Counted from the stretch's first letter, positions 1 through 8,222 are shown. The stretch: 64,000 nt of DNA from Kibdelosporangium philippinense (GCF_021390435.2 NZ_JAJVCN010000001.1:1364001-1428000), one strand, 5' to 3'. Notes: generated from the sequence alone by a model not told the origin. Program-made: numbers and translations.

Positions 1-338
1 CGGGCGATCAGATCGGCGACCCGAGCCAGGGTCCAGCGCTGATCCTCGCCGAACCCATGCACGGCTGGGCCTTGTTCCACAGCCTGGGCCAGCCTGTCCA
101 GTCGTGGCTGGTCCAGCCGGCAGGACGATCCGCCCGGTCCCTTCGACGCCAGCCCTGCCTCACCCTCGGCACGCCATCGACGCCGCCAGGTATAGACCGC
201 GTTGGTGGATACCCGCAGTCTGCGGGCGATCTCGGCGGCCGGCACGTCCTGGGCGAACCATTGGGCCGCCTGCAACCGGACAGCTTCGCGTGTGGCCCTG
301 CCCCGCTCGGACAGGCCACCTCCATCCGCGTACCTCAT
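1..338 (-). CDS. IS630-family transposase, N-terminal part (runs off the left edge)
   Basis: Reading the minus strand from an ATG at 336-338 gives an open frame of about 112 codons with no stop before the window edge. It carries a winged helix-turn-helix segment (AAEIARRLRVSTNAVYTW) followed by an Arg-rich linker (WRRRWRAEGEAGL), the usual N-terminal DNA-binding half of IS630-type transposases. The DDE catalytic domain would lie to the left of position 1 and is not visible, so I cannot tell whether the gene is intact. It is the outermost member of a pile-up of insertion sequences that fills the first 5.3 kb. Confidence 0.75.
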   Translation of the reverse strand, partial: MRYADGGGLSERGRATREAVRLQAAQWFAQDVPAAEIARRLRVSTNAVYTWRRRWRAEGEAGLASKGPGGSSCRLDQPRLDRLAQAVEQGPAVHGFGEDQRWTLARVADLIA

Positions 339-350
339 CCATCCCTGCGT

Positions 351-423
351 AGATCATGAATCGATCAGGATCCGGGAGGACACGCCGCCCAAGGACAAGA
401 TCAACCCTGGCCTTTCATGATCT
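351..423. repeat. Inverted repeat in the 339-605 gap between two transposase genes
   Basis: AGATCATGAA at 351-360 is matched by its exact reverse complement TTCATGATCT at 414-423. It lies just upstream of the IS630-type gene, so it may be part of that element's terminal region or a short hairpin. The rest of 339-605 shows no convincing gene. It probably contains the outer end of the IS630 element and the left end of the IS5-type element. Confidence 0.4.
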
Positions 424-605
424 GTAAAGCCGTCCCCACAAGTCACGCGAAACCAACCTACTGAAGTGATCTCACCGAGATTCGGGTCGGGTGGCGTGGG
501 CAGTGCGTGATCTGTCTGGTGGGATGGGGGATCCGCCCAGAGATGGGCGTGGAGCCCTTGGTAGAAGAACGCTCGCCAAAGTGATCTTCGCCCGAAGGAC
601 TCCAC

Positions 606-827
606 GTGATCACCTATCGTGCCATGCTCGACGTGTCGCGCGCACTCGCCCAGTACCTCAGTCGGCTCCTCAACGCCGAACGTCGCGAGCGCGGTACCCG
701 CAGGAACAGCAGGGTGTTGACCTGTTTTCGACAGGCGGTGTTCGGGTTACGCCGGTTTCGGGAGGATCGGGACGTGTCCGCGCTGACGCGGGACTGCGGC
801 ATCTCCCGGGCAACCGGTTACCGCTAG
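606..827 (+). pseudogene. IS5-type transposase, N-terminal fragment
   Basis: From a GTG at 606 the frame gives about 73 residues beginning MITYRAMLDVSRALAQYL and ending GISRATGYR, the N-terminal helix-turn-helix domain of actinomycete IS5-type (DDE_4) transposases. It ends at an in-frame TAG at 825-827, exactly where an IS1380-family element is inserted. The next part of the same protein (LDEVIEVLGAQAPDLHDAL) resumes at 4982. The gene is therefore split and non-functional. The stop codon lies inside the 4-bp target duplication, so the gene probably already had a nonsense codon before the insertion. Confidence 0.8.
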
Positions 828-1092
828 CCTTGATCATTCACGTGGGTGACGTGTCCGCCTGTGCCGGTTCGGATGTTGATCTTGAGTTGGTTGCTGTGTG
901 GTGATGGTCAGGGTTCGAGCCCGGCCGCCGGTGTTGGCTGGGCGCCGGGTTGGGGGGTGTCGGCGTACGGACTCATGTGACCAGCCACGTACGGGTTAAT
1001 GTGTCCACTTTGTAGCGTGTCGGGGTGTCGGTACGCGCTGGTGATCGTCAAGCTGTCGTGCGACCTGGCGGGTGTGTATAGGGACGGCACTG

Positions 1093-2559
1093 GTGATCTT
1101 GGACGAGGAGCGGTGGGCGGAGCTGCGTCGCTTCCGTGGCTTGTATGAGTCCGGCGCGATGAGCATCTCTGCGATCGCGCGGGAGACCGGGCTGCACCGG
1201 CAGACTGTCCGCAAATACCTGGCCAGCGACGCGCGGCCAGGACCGCCGCGAGGCAGCAGCCGCAAGGGGACCCGCACGCCGGTGATCGCCGCGATGGCGC
1301 CGGTGATCGATGCGTGGCTGCGCTCAGAGCTGCTGCTGAAAGGCACGGTTATTCACGAGCGGCTGGTCGAGCAGTACGGGTTCACCGGCAACTATCAGCG
1401 CGTCAAGCTGTATTTGCAGGAGGCCCGTCCCAGGATCGCGGCCGAGCTGGGTATCGCCCCGGACGAGCTGGGGCTCCTGCACCGCCGGTTCGAGGTGATC
1501 CCAGGCGCGCAGGCCCAAGTGGACTGGGGGGACGAGGGTCAGATCCTCGCGCATGTCGGCATTCCGAAGGTCTACTCGTTCCACATGACCTTGTCCTATT
1601 CACGCGACCCGTTCTGCTGCTTTACCACCAGTCAGGACCTGGAGACCTTCTTCGCCTGCCATCGCCGGGCGTTCGAGCACTTCGGCGGGGTGCCTCGGGC
1701 GATCGTCTACGACCGCACCAAGACCGTGGTGCGTCGGCATGTCGCCCCAGGCAAGGCCGTTCCGTTGCATCCGGAAGCCGTGGCGTTCGCCGGGCACTAC
1801 GACTTCGACATCGACGTGCTGGCCGCATACCGCCCGACCGGCAAGGGCCGGGTCGAGCGCCAAGTCGCGATCGTGCGCGATCACGTCCTGGCCGGTCGTG
1901 GGTTCGCCAGCCTGGAGGAGATGGACTCGGCGTTCACCGCCTGGGTCCCGTTGCGGCGCAAGCGCGTCCACAGCACGCACGGCGAGGTCATCGGCCACCG
2001 CGCCGCCCGTGACCACTCGGCCCTGCACCCAATCCCAGTCAGTCCGTATCTGGTCACGCAGCGGCATCTGCGGCACGTCGGCAAGGACTGCCTGGTCGCG
2101 TTCGACGCCAGCCTTTACTCAGTTCCTGCCCGCAAGGTCCGTCACCGCCAGCTGGTCGAGATCCGCGCCACCGCCGACACCATCAGCCTGCATGCCACAT
2201 CCATCGACGCGGCCACGACCGGCAACCTAGCCGACGGCACCCTGCTGGCCGTCCATCCCCGGGCCACGACCAGAGGCCAGCGGGTCGTCGACGAAACCCA
2301 TTGGGACGGTCTGCCCGACGGCCACACCCGCGCGGTTACCACCAGCATCGAGGACGACGACCACGACGGGAAGGTCATCCCGCTGCGGCCCAATACCGCG
2401 CCTGAACAGTCGTGGCCCCGGTCACTGGAGGCGCTGCTCACCCGCACCGCCGCCGCACAGATCAAGGTCGAACACCGCCCGCTGTCGGTCTATGAACAAC
2501 TCACCGGCACCGGACCCAGCAGGACCACAGCACTACCGCAGACGAAGGATCACCGTTGA
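1093..2559 (+). CDS. istA: IS21-family transposase IstA
   Basis: DDE transposase of the IS21 family. The N-terminus has a helix-turn-helix (MSISAIARETGLHRQTVRKY), followed by an rve-type integrase core: AQVDWGDEG supplies the first Asp, AIVYDRTKTVV lies near the second, and GKGRVERQV supplies the Glu region. The C-terminal Mu-type beta-barrel segment contains VAFDASLYSVPARKV. The length of about 488 residues is normal. I chose GTG 1093 (VILDEERW) because homologues start near this point; the frame is open back to a GTG at 1072. The stop overlaps the start of istB, implying translational coupling. The gene looks intact. Confidence 0.88.
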   Translation: MILDEERWAELRRFRGLYESGAMSISAIARETGLHRQTVRKYLASDARPGPPRGSSRKGTRTPVIAAMAPVIDAWLRSELLLKGTVIHERLVEQYGFTGNYQRVKLYLQEARPRIAAELGIAPDELGLLHRRFEVIPGAQAQVDWGDEGQILAHVGIPKVYSFHMTLSYSRDPFCCFTTSQDLETFFACHRRAFEHFGGVPRAIVYDRTKTVVRRHVAPGKAVPLHPEAVAFAGHYDFDIDVLAAYRPTGKGRVERQVAIVRDHVLAGRGFASLEEMDSAFTAWVPLRRKRVHSTHGEVIGHRAARDHSALHPIPVSPYLVTQRHLRHVGKDCLVAFDASLYSVPARKVRHRQLVEIRATADTISLHATSIDAATTGNLADGTLLAVHPRATTRGQRVVDETHWDGLPDGHTRAVTTSIEDDDHDGKVIPLRPNTAPEQSWPRSLEALLTRTAAAQIKVEHRPLSVYEQLTGTGPSRTTALPQTKDHR

Positions 2560-3326
2560 ACGAGCTGGTCACCACCCGCATCCGCTCCACCGCCACCCGG
2601 CTCGGCCTGAACCACCTGCCCAGCCAGCTCGACACCTTCGCCCGCCGCGCCGAGGACAACCAGATGGGATACCTCGAGTTCCTCGACCTGGTCCTGGAAG
2701 AGGAAGCCGCCGTCCGCGACGAACGCCGCTTCCGCAGCGCCCTGCGCCTGTCGAAACTGCCGCACCACAAGACCCTGGACGACTACGACTTCTCCTTCCA
2801 GCCCGAGCTGGATCCGCGGAAGATCAAAGACTTGGCCACGCTCTCGTTCATTGAGGACAAAGGCAACGCCGCTCTGCTCGGGCCGCCCGGAGTCGGGAAA
2901 ACACACATCGCCGTCGCTCTCGCGGTCGCTGCCTGCCGCGCCGGCTACACCGTCTACTTCACCACCCTGGACGACATGGTCCGCCGCCTGAAAGCCGCCG
3001 ACGCGATCGGACGGCTCACCAGCACTCTGCGCACCTACCTACGGCCCAACGTCCTCGTGATCGACGAGGTGGGCTATCAGCCCCTCGAACGCGCCGAAGC
3101 CAACCTGGTCTTCCAGGTTATTTCGAAGCGCTACGAGAAAGGCTCCGTCATTCTGACCTCGAATAAGAACTTCGGGGAATGGGCCCAAGTCTTCAGCGAC
3201 GAGGTCCTCGCCACCGCGATCCTCGACCGGCTCCTGCACCACTGCGACGTCATCCCCATCAACGGCCCCAGCTACCGGCTGAAGAACCGACTCGCCGCCA
3301 TCACGGACACCGCCACCGTCGCTTGA
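2556..3326 (+). CDS. istB: IS21-family helper ATPase IstB
   Basis: AAA+ ATPase related to DnaC that directs IstA target choice. Walker A is GPPGVGKTH (around residue 110), Walker B is VLVIDEVG (around 167), and sensor-like LTSN follows (around 205). The length of 256 residues is typical. The start is a TTG overlapping the istA stop (TTGA), a usual arrangement in IS21 elements. The gene appears intact, so this copy could still be mobile. Confidence 0.88.
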   Translation: MNELVTTRIRSTATRLGLNHLPSQLDTFARRAEDNQMGYLEFLDLVLEEEAAVRDERRFRSALRLSKLPHHKTLDDYDFSFQPELDPRKIKDLATLSFIEDKGNAALLGPPGVGKTHIAVALAVAACRAGYTVYFTTLDDMVRRLKAADAIGRLTSTLRTYLRPNVLVIDEVGYQPLERAEANLVFQVISKRYEKGSVILTSNKNFGEWAQVFSDEVLATAILDRLLHHCDVIPINGPSYRLKNRLAAITDTATVA

Positions 3327-3419
3327 CACCTGGACACATCAGTTCGTACTCACCTGGACACATCACCGGATACGCCGACAGGGGGGCGGGCCTTTCAGGT
3401 CGAGGGGCAGGGACAGGGG

Positions 3420-4877
3420 TCATCGAGTTGGTGGTGGCAGGGCCAGCGCTGCCCGGAGGCAGGCGGCGAGAGGGTCGGCCCAGGGCCAGGTTTCCGGGAT
3501 TTTGATCTTGCGTTTGCGTTGGCCGCGGACGATGCGGGCGGCGGTGTGCAGTAGCCGGTAGCGCAGGGTTTTGGGTTCGGCTTTGGCGAGGGTGCCCTCA
3601 AGGCAGAGCAGGCGCAGCCAGGCGAGCAGGTCGATGGCGATGGTGGCGGCCAGACACCAGGCCCGGTTGATCTCGATCTTGGTGGAGGGCAGGTGACCGA
3701 GGCCGGTTTGCTTGCCGCAGCGGACGTGGTCCTCGACTCGGGCGTGCGGGCGGTGACGGGCTTCCAGGAACTGGACGGTGGCGCCCGAACCGCTGCCCGG
3801 GGTGTTGGTGGCCACCAGTTGGTAGCGCCAGCCGTCGGCTTCTTCGAACAGGGACAACTGTGCGCCGGGGTGGGGTTTCTCACGACGACAGATGATCCGC
3901 AGATCGGCCGGCCAGTTCTCCAGTTGGTCCCCGTCGGGGTGGTGACGTAGTAGCGCGGTCAGTTCCACCACGCCGGCTTTGTCCAGCGGCCGAGGATCGC
4001 CGTGGTGATCGAGCACTGCCTGCCATGCCTTCGCGGGGACACGGCCGATCGCGGCTCGTTCCCGCGCACCGAGTTCCCAGCCGACGCTGTAGTGCGCCTG
4101 CCTGCCTGGCTTGGCGTTCAGCGCGGTGATGTACTTGATGAGACCGTGGGAGGCGCCCGCGCCGTCCACGGTGACTAGAAGGTTCCTTCGATGTTTCGCC
4201 GGGATCTGGGCGATCGCGGCGTCGAGGACCTCGAGGTGATCAGCTGTCGTGTTGGATCCGGCGCTTCCTGTGCGCAGCAACAGGGCCAGCGATTCGCCGG
4301 TGTTGTCACACATGGCCAGCAGCGGATGATGACCGAAGCTGCCCTTGTAGGTTCCCGCGGCGAGTTGTTTGTCCGAGTGCGCGATCACCAGCGAACCATC
4401 CAACCGGACCACCACGGTCGTGCCCAGATCACGGTCGGCCACCCGCGACGGCGGAATCCGGCCGTGCCGTCGCTCGATCAACGACCACACATGCTCGCGG
4501 ATCCGGGCACGCACACGGGCGATCTTGTTGCGCTGCACCTGACCGACCGCGTCCAACGTGCGCCACAACGTCGGATCTGAGGCGACCGGCCCGAACAGTT
4601 CGGCCTGATCGCGCAGGACAGCCAGATCCGACAGGACCCGCCCGCCGTCAGCGATCAACACCGCGGTGTCGGCGAACACCCGGCCACGGTCATGCACCGG
4701 CATGAACCCACGCCGCGCCATCGCCCGCGACAAGCCTTCCGTCAACCCGGTGCGGTCGGCCAGCAACCGCACCGCCGCGGTCCCGGCATGACTGACCACG
4801 CCACGCCCACCGACTTCTACCGCCAGATCCCGCGACCACCCAGTAACATCCACGTCGAAAGTGCTCCAGAGCTTCAT
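3420..4877 (-). CDS. IS1380-family transposase
   Basis: A protein of 485 residues with IS1380-family DDE features: VVRLDGSLV (first Asp, around residue 158), LLVTVDGAGASHG (second Asp, around 239), and a C-terminal region with INRAWCLAATIAIDLLAWL typical of this family. It starts MKLWSTFDVDVTGW about 100 bp inside the element's right terminal repeat. The coding sequence is uninterrupted. The IS21 insertion lies downstream of its stop, so transposase production need not be lost although the element is now about 4.1 kb long. Confidence 0.87.
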   Translation of the reverse strand: MKLWSTFDVDVTGWSRDLAVEVGGRGVVSHAGTAAVRLLADRTGLTEGLSRAMARRGFMPVHDRGRVFADTAVLIADGGRVLSDLAVLRDQAELFGPVASDPTLWRTLDAVGQVQRNKIARVRARIREHVWSLIERRHGRIPPSRVADRDLGTTVVVRLDGSLVIAHSDKQLAAGTYKGSFGHHPLLAMCDNTGESLALLLRTGSAGSNTTADHLEVLDAAIAQIPAKHRRNLLVTVDGAGASHGLIKYITALNAKPGRQAHYSVGWELGARERAAIGRVPAKAWQAVLDHHGDPRPLDKAGVVELTALLRHHPDGDQLENWPADLRIICRREKPHPGAQLSLFEEADGWRYQLVATNTPGSGSGATVQFLEARHRPHARVEDHVRCGKQTGLGHLPSTKIEINRAWCLAATIAIDLLAWLRLLCLEGTLAKAEPKTLRYRLLHTAARIVRGQRKRKIKIPETWPWADPLAACLRAALALPPPTR

Positions 4878-4981
4878 GGGTAAGAACAGGCATTAGCAAC
4901 CTCATCTTCCCAGCTCAGGAGCACTTTTCCCTGTTCCGACACGGCGCCCGAATCAAGATCGCCATGAATACTCAGGGCTAG

Positions 4982-5280
4982 CTGGACGAGGTCATCGAGG
5001 TGCTTGGCGCCCAAGCTCCTGATCTGCATGACGCGTTGCAGTGCGCCAAAGACGACAATCTGACACACCTGGTCCTGGACGGCAAGCTGTTCTCCGCCGA
5101 CAGGCTCGGCGAGCAGACGACCAGCGTCAAGGGCGAGCAGATCGACGCCTGGTACTCCGGCAAGCACCGCGAACAGGGCGGCAACGTCCAAGCGCTGATG
5201 GTACCCCCGACGGGTTCCCGCTCGGGTGCTCCGAGGTCGAACCCGGCTCCACTCACGACATCACCGCAGGGCCTAGTTGA
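4982..5280 (+). pseudogene. IS5-type transposase, central fragment, frameshifted and truncated
   Basis: Continuation of the gene begun at 606. LDEVIEVLGAQAPDLHDAL leads into the catalytic start LTHLVLDGKLF (first Asp) and then VKGEQIDAWYSGKHREQGGN. Near 5203-5210 the frame is shifted: the expected continuation DGFPLxxSEVEPGSTHDIT appears in another frame. Homology ends after HDITAG at about 5270. The remainder of the DDE domain and the right end of the element are missing, so this copy is dead independently of the IS1380 insertion. Confidence 0.8.
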
Positions 5281-5355
5281 GGCTCACTCACCCGATCTGC
5301 CTAAAACTAATGATCATGAGACCGGGTGTCAACCATCTCCGTCAGTTTTATAAGG

Positions 5356-5381
5356 ACGTACATATGCGCACGTGCGTACGT
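5356..5381. promoter_or_regulatory. Palindrome upstream of the SCO5389-family gene
   Basis: An imperfect palindrome opens with ACGTAC at 5356 and closes with GTACGT at 5381, with GCGCACGTGCG near its centre. It lies about 100 bp upstream of the gene at 5478. It might be an operator or the scar of the dead IS5 end. Nothing else in 5281-5477 could be identified. Confidence 0.25.
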
Positions 5382-5477
5382 CGGTGACCGCCGAAATGGA
5401 ACCCATTCGGAGCATGGCGGGCCAGGGGGTCACGTGCCTAACGTCGGTGGGGTTGTCTTTCGACGGAAAGGACGCAA

Positions 5478-5864
5478 ATGTCACTGACCGTTCCTCCAGA
5501 ACTGATCGACCAGGCCGCGAAGGGCAAAGTGGACGAACAGGCGTTCGTTGACTGCGTTCGTGATTCGTTGCCTTACGCCTGGTCGGTCGTTACCCGGTTG
5601 GTGGATGAACTGCACGCAACCGATGCCAAGGCGACGTACAACGAAATTGCGCCACCCGACGAAAAGGGCTACGGCCAACTGTTCCGGATGCTTGCAAGCA
5701 CGTCGATTCGTGGCGCGATGGAGCGACACTTCGGCGTTCAGCTAGCTTTCCAGAACTGCTGCAAGGTTGCAGTGTTCCAGCCTGATGCAACGGAGGAGTA
5801 CGCGGCCTTCATCACGCTGGAAGCTCAGATCTTGAACCAGAAACCAGAGTTGGTCGACTGCTAA
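5478..5864 (+). CDS. SCO5389-family conserved actinobacterial protein
   Basis: A protein of 128 residues starting MSLTVPPELIDQAAKGKVDEQAFVDCVRDSLPYAW. The opening, the central RGAMERHFGVQLAFQNCCKVAVF and the terminal LNQKPELVDC match the pattern I know for the small conserved SCO5389 family of actinomycetes, whose function is unknown. It appears cytosolic, with no signal peptide or membrane segment. An AAAGGA ribosome site precedes the ATG. A strong hairpin follows the stop, so it is probably a single-gene transcript. It may be chromosomal DNA next to the integrative element or its left-most cargo; I cannot place the element boundary more exactly. Confidence 0.7.
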   Translation: MSLTVPPELIDQAAKGKVDEQAFVDCVRDSLPYAWSVVTRLVDELHATDAKATYNEIAPPDEKGYGQLFRMLASTSIRGAMERHFGVQLAFQNCCKVAVFQPDATEEYAAFITLEAQILNQKPELVDC

Positions 5865-5877
5865 GAAACTATGCTGA

Positions 5878-5910
5878 CGCCATCGGCTTTGCTTCGGCGG
5901 GCCGATGGCG
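5878..5910. terminator. Hairpin between convergent genes
   Basis: CGCCATCGGC (5878-5887) pairs perfectly with GCCGATGGCG (5901-5910), followed by a short T run at 5917-5920. It lies between the convergent SCO5389-family gene and the GntR gene and could serve both. Confidence 0.7.
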
Positions 5911-5918
5911 CAGCCATT

Positions 5919-6707
5919 TTAGGTCTCGTTGGACGGCGGGACCTCGGGCGTCAACGGCGCGACCGGGATAGAGTACTCCAGCTTGTATTGGTTGGCCGCA
6001 AGGAGAAGCGTTGCGGTCTCTACTGGAGTTTGGTCCGAATAGGACGTGCGAACGATAACAATCACGGGCGTTCCTGGCCGAAGTTGAAGGCGCTTGGCCT
6101 CCGACGGTCGGGGCATACGAGAGTGCAGACGCTCTACAACGTTGGTCGGCCGTAGACCAATCGCAGTGAATCGGTCGACGACACCTGCCCCCATAAAGAC
6201 GCCTTCCTCTGGGCGCTCGATCACGGTGCCTCGCGTAATCGCCAAGGGCTCAAACGACGTCACGAGCATCAACGGCTCATCATTCGCGTACGAGAGATAT
6301 TCGGTCCGCATGACCGGATCACCGACTTTGACTTTCAGACGGGCGGCGGTCTCCAAGTCGGCCCGGTCTTCCTGGGTCTCATGGCTGTACCGGGGCACTC
6401 GCTCGGTCGCCAAGGCCTCCTCGGCGAACGGTGCACCTGGGTCCGTCTTGTAGTGCAGCGATGCCCGCCGGACGAGTGGGTCATGCATCCGGACGGTTGC
6501 CCGTCCGCCCTGTTGACGGTCGATCAGGCCTTCTGTCTCCAATAGGTCCAGGGCCGTACGGACGACCATCCGCGACACGCCGAAGGTGTCGCACAGTTCG
6601 TCCTGTGTAGGCAGCTTCTGACCTGGGGCAAGAGAGCGCGTGAGTATCTGGTCGCGCAGTGCTCCTGCGACGCGTTCGTACATGAAGTCCGTGTCGCCGT
6701 CGTTCAT
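5919..6707 (-). CDS. GntR/UTRA repressor, KorSA-like, of the integrative element
   Basis: N-terminal winged helix of the GntR family (ALRDQILTRSLAPGQKLPTQ, then GVSRMVVRTALDLLETEGLI) followed by a UTRA-type ligand domain (about residues 90-255). Two starts are possible, ATG 6713 or ATG 6707. I prefer 6707 because AGGAGGGG then has normal spacing. It is transcribed divergently from the Pra-like gene, with three copies of the same palindrome between them. In pSAM2, KorSA (also GntR) represses pra and its own gene and so keeps the element integrated; the same circuit is inferred here. Confidence 0.85.
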   Translation of the reverse strand: MNDGDTDFMYERVAGALRDQILTRSLAPGQKLPTQDELCDTFGVSRMVVRTALDLLETEGLIDRQQGGRATVRMHDPLVRRASLHYKTDPGAPFAEEALATERVPRYSHETQEDRADLETAARLKVKVGDPVMRTEYLSYANDEPLMLVTSFEPLAITRGTVIERPEEGVFMGAGVVDRFTAIGLRPTNVVERLHSRMPRPSEAKRLQLRPGTPVIVIVRTSYSDQTPVETATLLLAANQYKLEYSIPVAPLTPEVPPSNET

Positions 6708-6730
6708 GGTCATCGCCCCTCCTGGGCAAC

Positions 6731-6803
6731 TTGGTATGCCAAGTACTTGCGTCCCGTGCGTCCGCTCGCTAATCTTGGCATACCAACTCTTGGCATACCA
6801 AGT
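6731..6803. promoter_or_regulatory. Triple operator for the GntR repressor
   Basis: Three copies of a 14-bp palindromic motif of type CTTGGCATACCAAG lie in the divergent promoter region: CTTGGTATGCCAAG at 6731-6744, CTTGGCATACCAAC at 6775-6788 and CTTGGCATACCAAG at 6790-6803. The last two are 15 bp apart and the first is 44 bp away, close to the GntR start. This fits one site for self-repression and a tandem pair controlling the activator gene. Confidence 0.85.
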
Positions 6804-6857
6804 TGGAGCCGGGTGGAGAGGGTCTCCACCAGACGGCTACAGGAGGAGACACAGGAC

Positions 6858-7322
6858 ATGGCTGTTCCCAAGGGCTACAGGTTTGAGATCCCGTTTGACG
6901 TGATGTTCCCCAACGGCCTGTTTTTGATCGGAGAGATTCAGCCGCTGACCGAGTACCAGTCACAGGAGGACAGGGCGCGTAACCGACCGGTTCGGCCCCG
7001 TACGGACGAGGATGGACTACTGCTGTTCAAGGGCATGTTTGCTGACCCGTCGGCAGAGAAAGACAGGGACAAGTCGGTATCGATTGAGTTCGCCGCAAAG
7101 GTTCAGCCCGTGCCCCCGGCGTCGGTGCCTGGCGTGCCGTTCACCCCGGTGGTGTTGGAAGGGTTGACGGTTCAGCCTCGGGCGGAAGCCACCGGGCAGG
7201 CGAAGTGGGTCATCTGGTCGATTCGCGCAACCGGCATGCGCGCGGTCGAAACTCCCGCAACCGGACGTGGCGGCAAGTCCAATGCTGCCAACACGGACGC
7301 GCCCAAGTCGGCTGCGGCGTAA
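6858..7322 (+). CDS. Pra-like activator of replication, integration and excision
   Basis: A protein of about 154 residues beginning MAVPKGYRFEIPFDVMFPNG with a strong GGAGGAG ribosome site upstream. The sequence pattern (MFPNGLFLIGEIQPLTEY, FTPVVLEGLTVQP, then an Ala/Gly-rich low-complexity tail) and its place directly opposite a KorSA-like repressor match the plasmid replication, integration and excision activator family of AICEs (Pra of pSAM2). It would be derepressed when the GntR protein leaves the tandem operators, switching on excision and replication. Identification is by pattern and position, not by a known motif. Confidence 0.7.
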   Translation: MAVPKGYRFEIPFDVMFPNGLFLIGEIQPLTEYQSQEDRARNRPVRPRTDEDGLLLFKGMFADPSAEKDRDKSVSIEFAAKVQPVPPASVPGVPFTPVVLEGLTVQPRAEATGQAKWVIWSIRATGMRAVETPATGRGGKSNAANTDAPKSAAA

Positions 7323-7333
7323 TCGGGTACGTG

Positions 7334-7651
7334 ATGGACGCGCTACGGCACGCCGTGTGGCCTGCCGGGCCTAGGGCGACAGTGAAAGTGCTGGCATACA
7401 GCAAGACGCAACCGCCTGCACTTTCACTGTCCCTCGACCCCGGCGACGTCCTGATTCCCGTGCCACTTCGGGAGGAGCACCGCATTCAGTTCGCGGGGTT
7501 CTTGCTCGACCTGGCAGAGGCCGCGACGAACCTTGCCGAGTGGCTAGACCCCGATGGGATGCCAGCACCTCAGGAAGGCAACGTCGTCCAAAGTGGACGG
7601 CATCTACTCCGGGATGAGTTTGGCGACGCGGGCGGAGGGACGTTGAAGTGA
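7334..7651 (+). CDS. Small AICE protein of unknown function
   Basis: About 105 residues starting at ATG 7334 (MDALRHAVWPAGP); a GTG directly upstream at 7331 is an alternative start. There is no recognisable domain. The middle segment (LSLDPGDVLIPVPLREEHRI) looks beta-rich and is followed by an Ala-rich helix (AGFLLDLAEAATNLAEWL). The stop overlaps the start of the next gene by 4 bp (GTGA), so the pair should be co-translated in the Pra-led operon. Confidence 0.6.
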   Translation: MDALRHAVWPAGPRATVKVLAYSKTQPPALSLSLDPGDVLIPVPLREEHRIQFAGFLLDLAEAATNLAEWLDPDGMPAPQEGNVVQSGRHLLRDEFGDAGGGTLK

Positions 7652-7920
7652 AGCAAGACGAATGTGATCAGGCAAAGGCGCTTTTCGGGTCGGTTATGGA
7701 CTCATGGCCTGGCATGCATGCCGCGCGGGACGAGCAGATTGCTTGGTACGAAAAGCATGCCGAAGTCCTAGAGGACTGGGCGGCAATCGATCCGGCGAGA
7801 GCAGAGACGCTCATCGGCATGGCTGCGACGTCTCGACAAGCGGCACGGACTCTCCAACACAGAAAGCGAGTAACGCTCCATGTCATCGCTGAACCCCTCA
7901 ATGGACACGGCCATGGATAG
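7648..7920 (+). CDS. Small helical AICE protein, paralogue of the one at 9960
   Basis: A protein of 90 residues from GTG 7648, overlapping the upstream gene by GTGA. No domain is recognised. The central stretch (WYEKHAEVLEDWAAIDPARA, then ATSRQAARTL) resembles the protein at 9960-10211 (WFLRQANILDEIARIDPDQR, then ARDNARAV), so the two look like diverged copies. It is predicted to be mostly alpha-helical and soluble. The next small gene begins inside its 3' end. Confidence 0.6.
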   Translation: MKQDECDQAKALFGSVMDSWPGMHAARDEQIAWYEKHAEVLEDWAAIDPARAETLIGMAATSRQAARTLQHRKRVTLHVIAEPLNGHGHG

Positions 7921-8038
7921 GGATTCGAGGGTTGTGTTGCAGAGCAACGGTTTTGCGCGGGTCAACGTCAATGACCCGATGAGCATGCCTGAGCTTGAGC
8001 TGACGGGGTTCAACCGGACAGTGCGCATTTGGAGTTAA
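7880..8038 (+). CDS. Very small AICE protein (52 residues)
   Basis: ATG 7880 opens a frame of 52 codons (MSSLNPSMDTAMDRDSRVVL, ending FNRTVRIWS) and closes at a TAA at 8036-8038. It overlaps the 3' end of the upstream gene in another frame, as is common in this compact operon. The function is unknown. The sequence has the register of a short beta-strand protein, with no membrane segment. I report it because it fills the gap before the broken XRE gene; it could be spurious. Confidence 0.4.
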   Translation: MSSLNPSMDTAMDRDSRVVLQSNGFARVNVNDPMSMPELELTGFNRTVRIWS

Positions 8039-8222
8039 CCGAGAGGGACTTGCGGTACTCCAAGGGGCTGTGGAGCGCTTGGCGGCTTGCGTACTGACCG
8101 GCGCACGTTCCGGATCGTTGACGGTGGACATCAACTCACTCGCCTATCCGCCGGACCACGCCGAACGTATGCGAGTCAGGCGCGTCAGGGACGAGGTTTC
8201 GTCTCAGGTACTGGCTCGACGC

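Larger units (their letters stand above)
958..3380 (+). mobile_element. IS21-family insertion sequence (istA-istB), complete
   Basis: The ends are long related inverted repeats: TGTCGGCGTACGGACTCATG at 958, against TGTCGGCGTATCCGGTGATG read inward from 3380. Each end also holds repeated copies of an ATGTGTCCA-type motif (two clean copies, 3333-3366, at the right), which is typical of the multiple transposase sites in IS21 ends. Six G residues flank both ends (952-957 and 3381-3386), read as the target duplication. It carries istA and istB in overlapping frames and lies within the IS1380-family element, downstream of that element's transposase gene. Confidence 0.85.
828..4977 (-). mobile_element. 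IS1380-family element, itself interrupted by an IS21-family element
   Basis: CTAG occurs immediately outside both ends (824-827 and 4978-4981) and is read as the target duplication. The ends form an imperfect inverted repeat: CCTTGATCATTCACG at 828 against CCCTGAGTATTCATG read inward from 4977 (11 of 15 match). The transposase gene is on the minus strand at 3420-4877. Without the IS21 insertion (958-3380) and its duplicated target the element would be about 1.7 kb, a normal IS1380-family size. It sits inside the IS5-type transposase gene, whose halves flank it. Confidence 0.75.
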
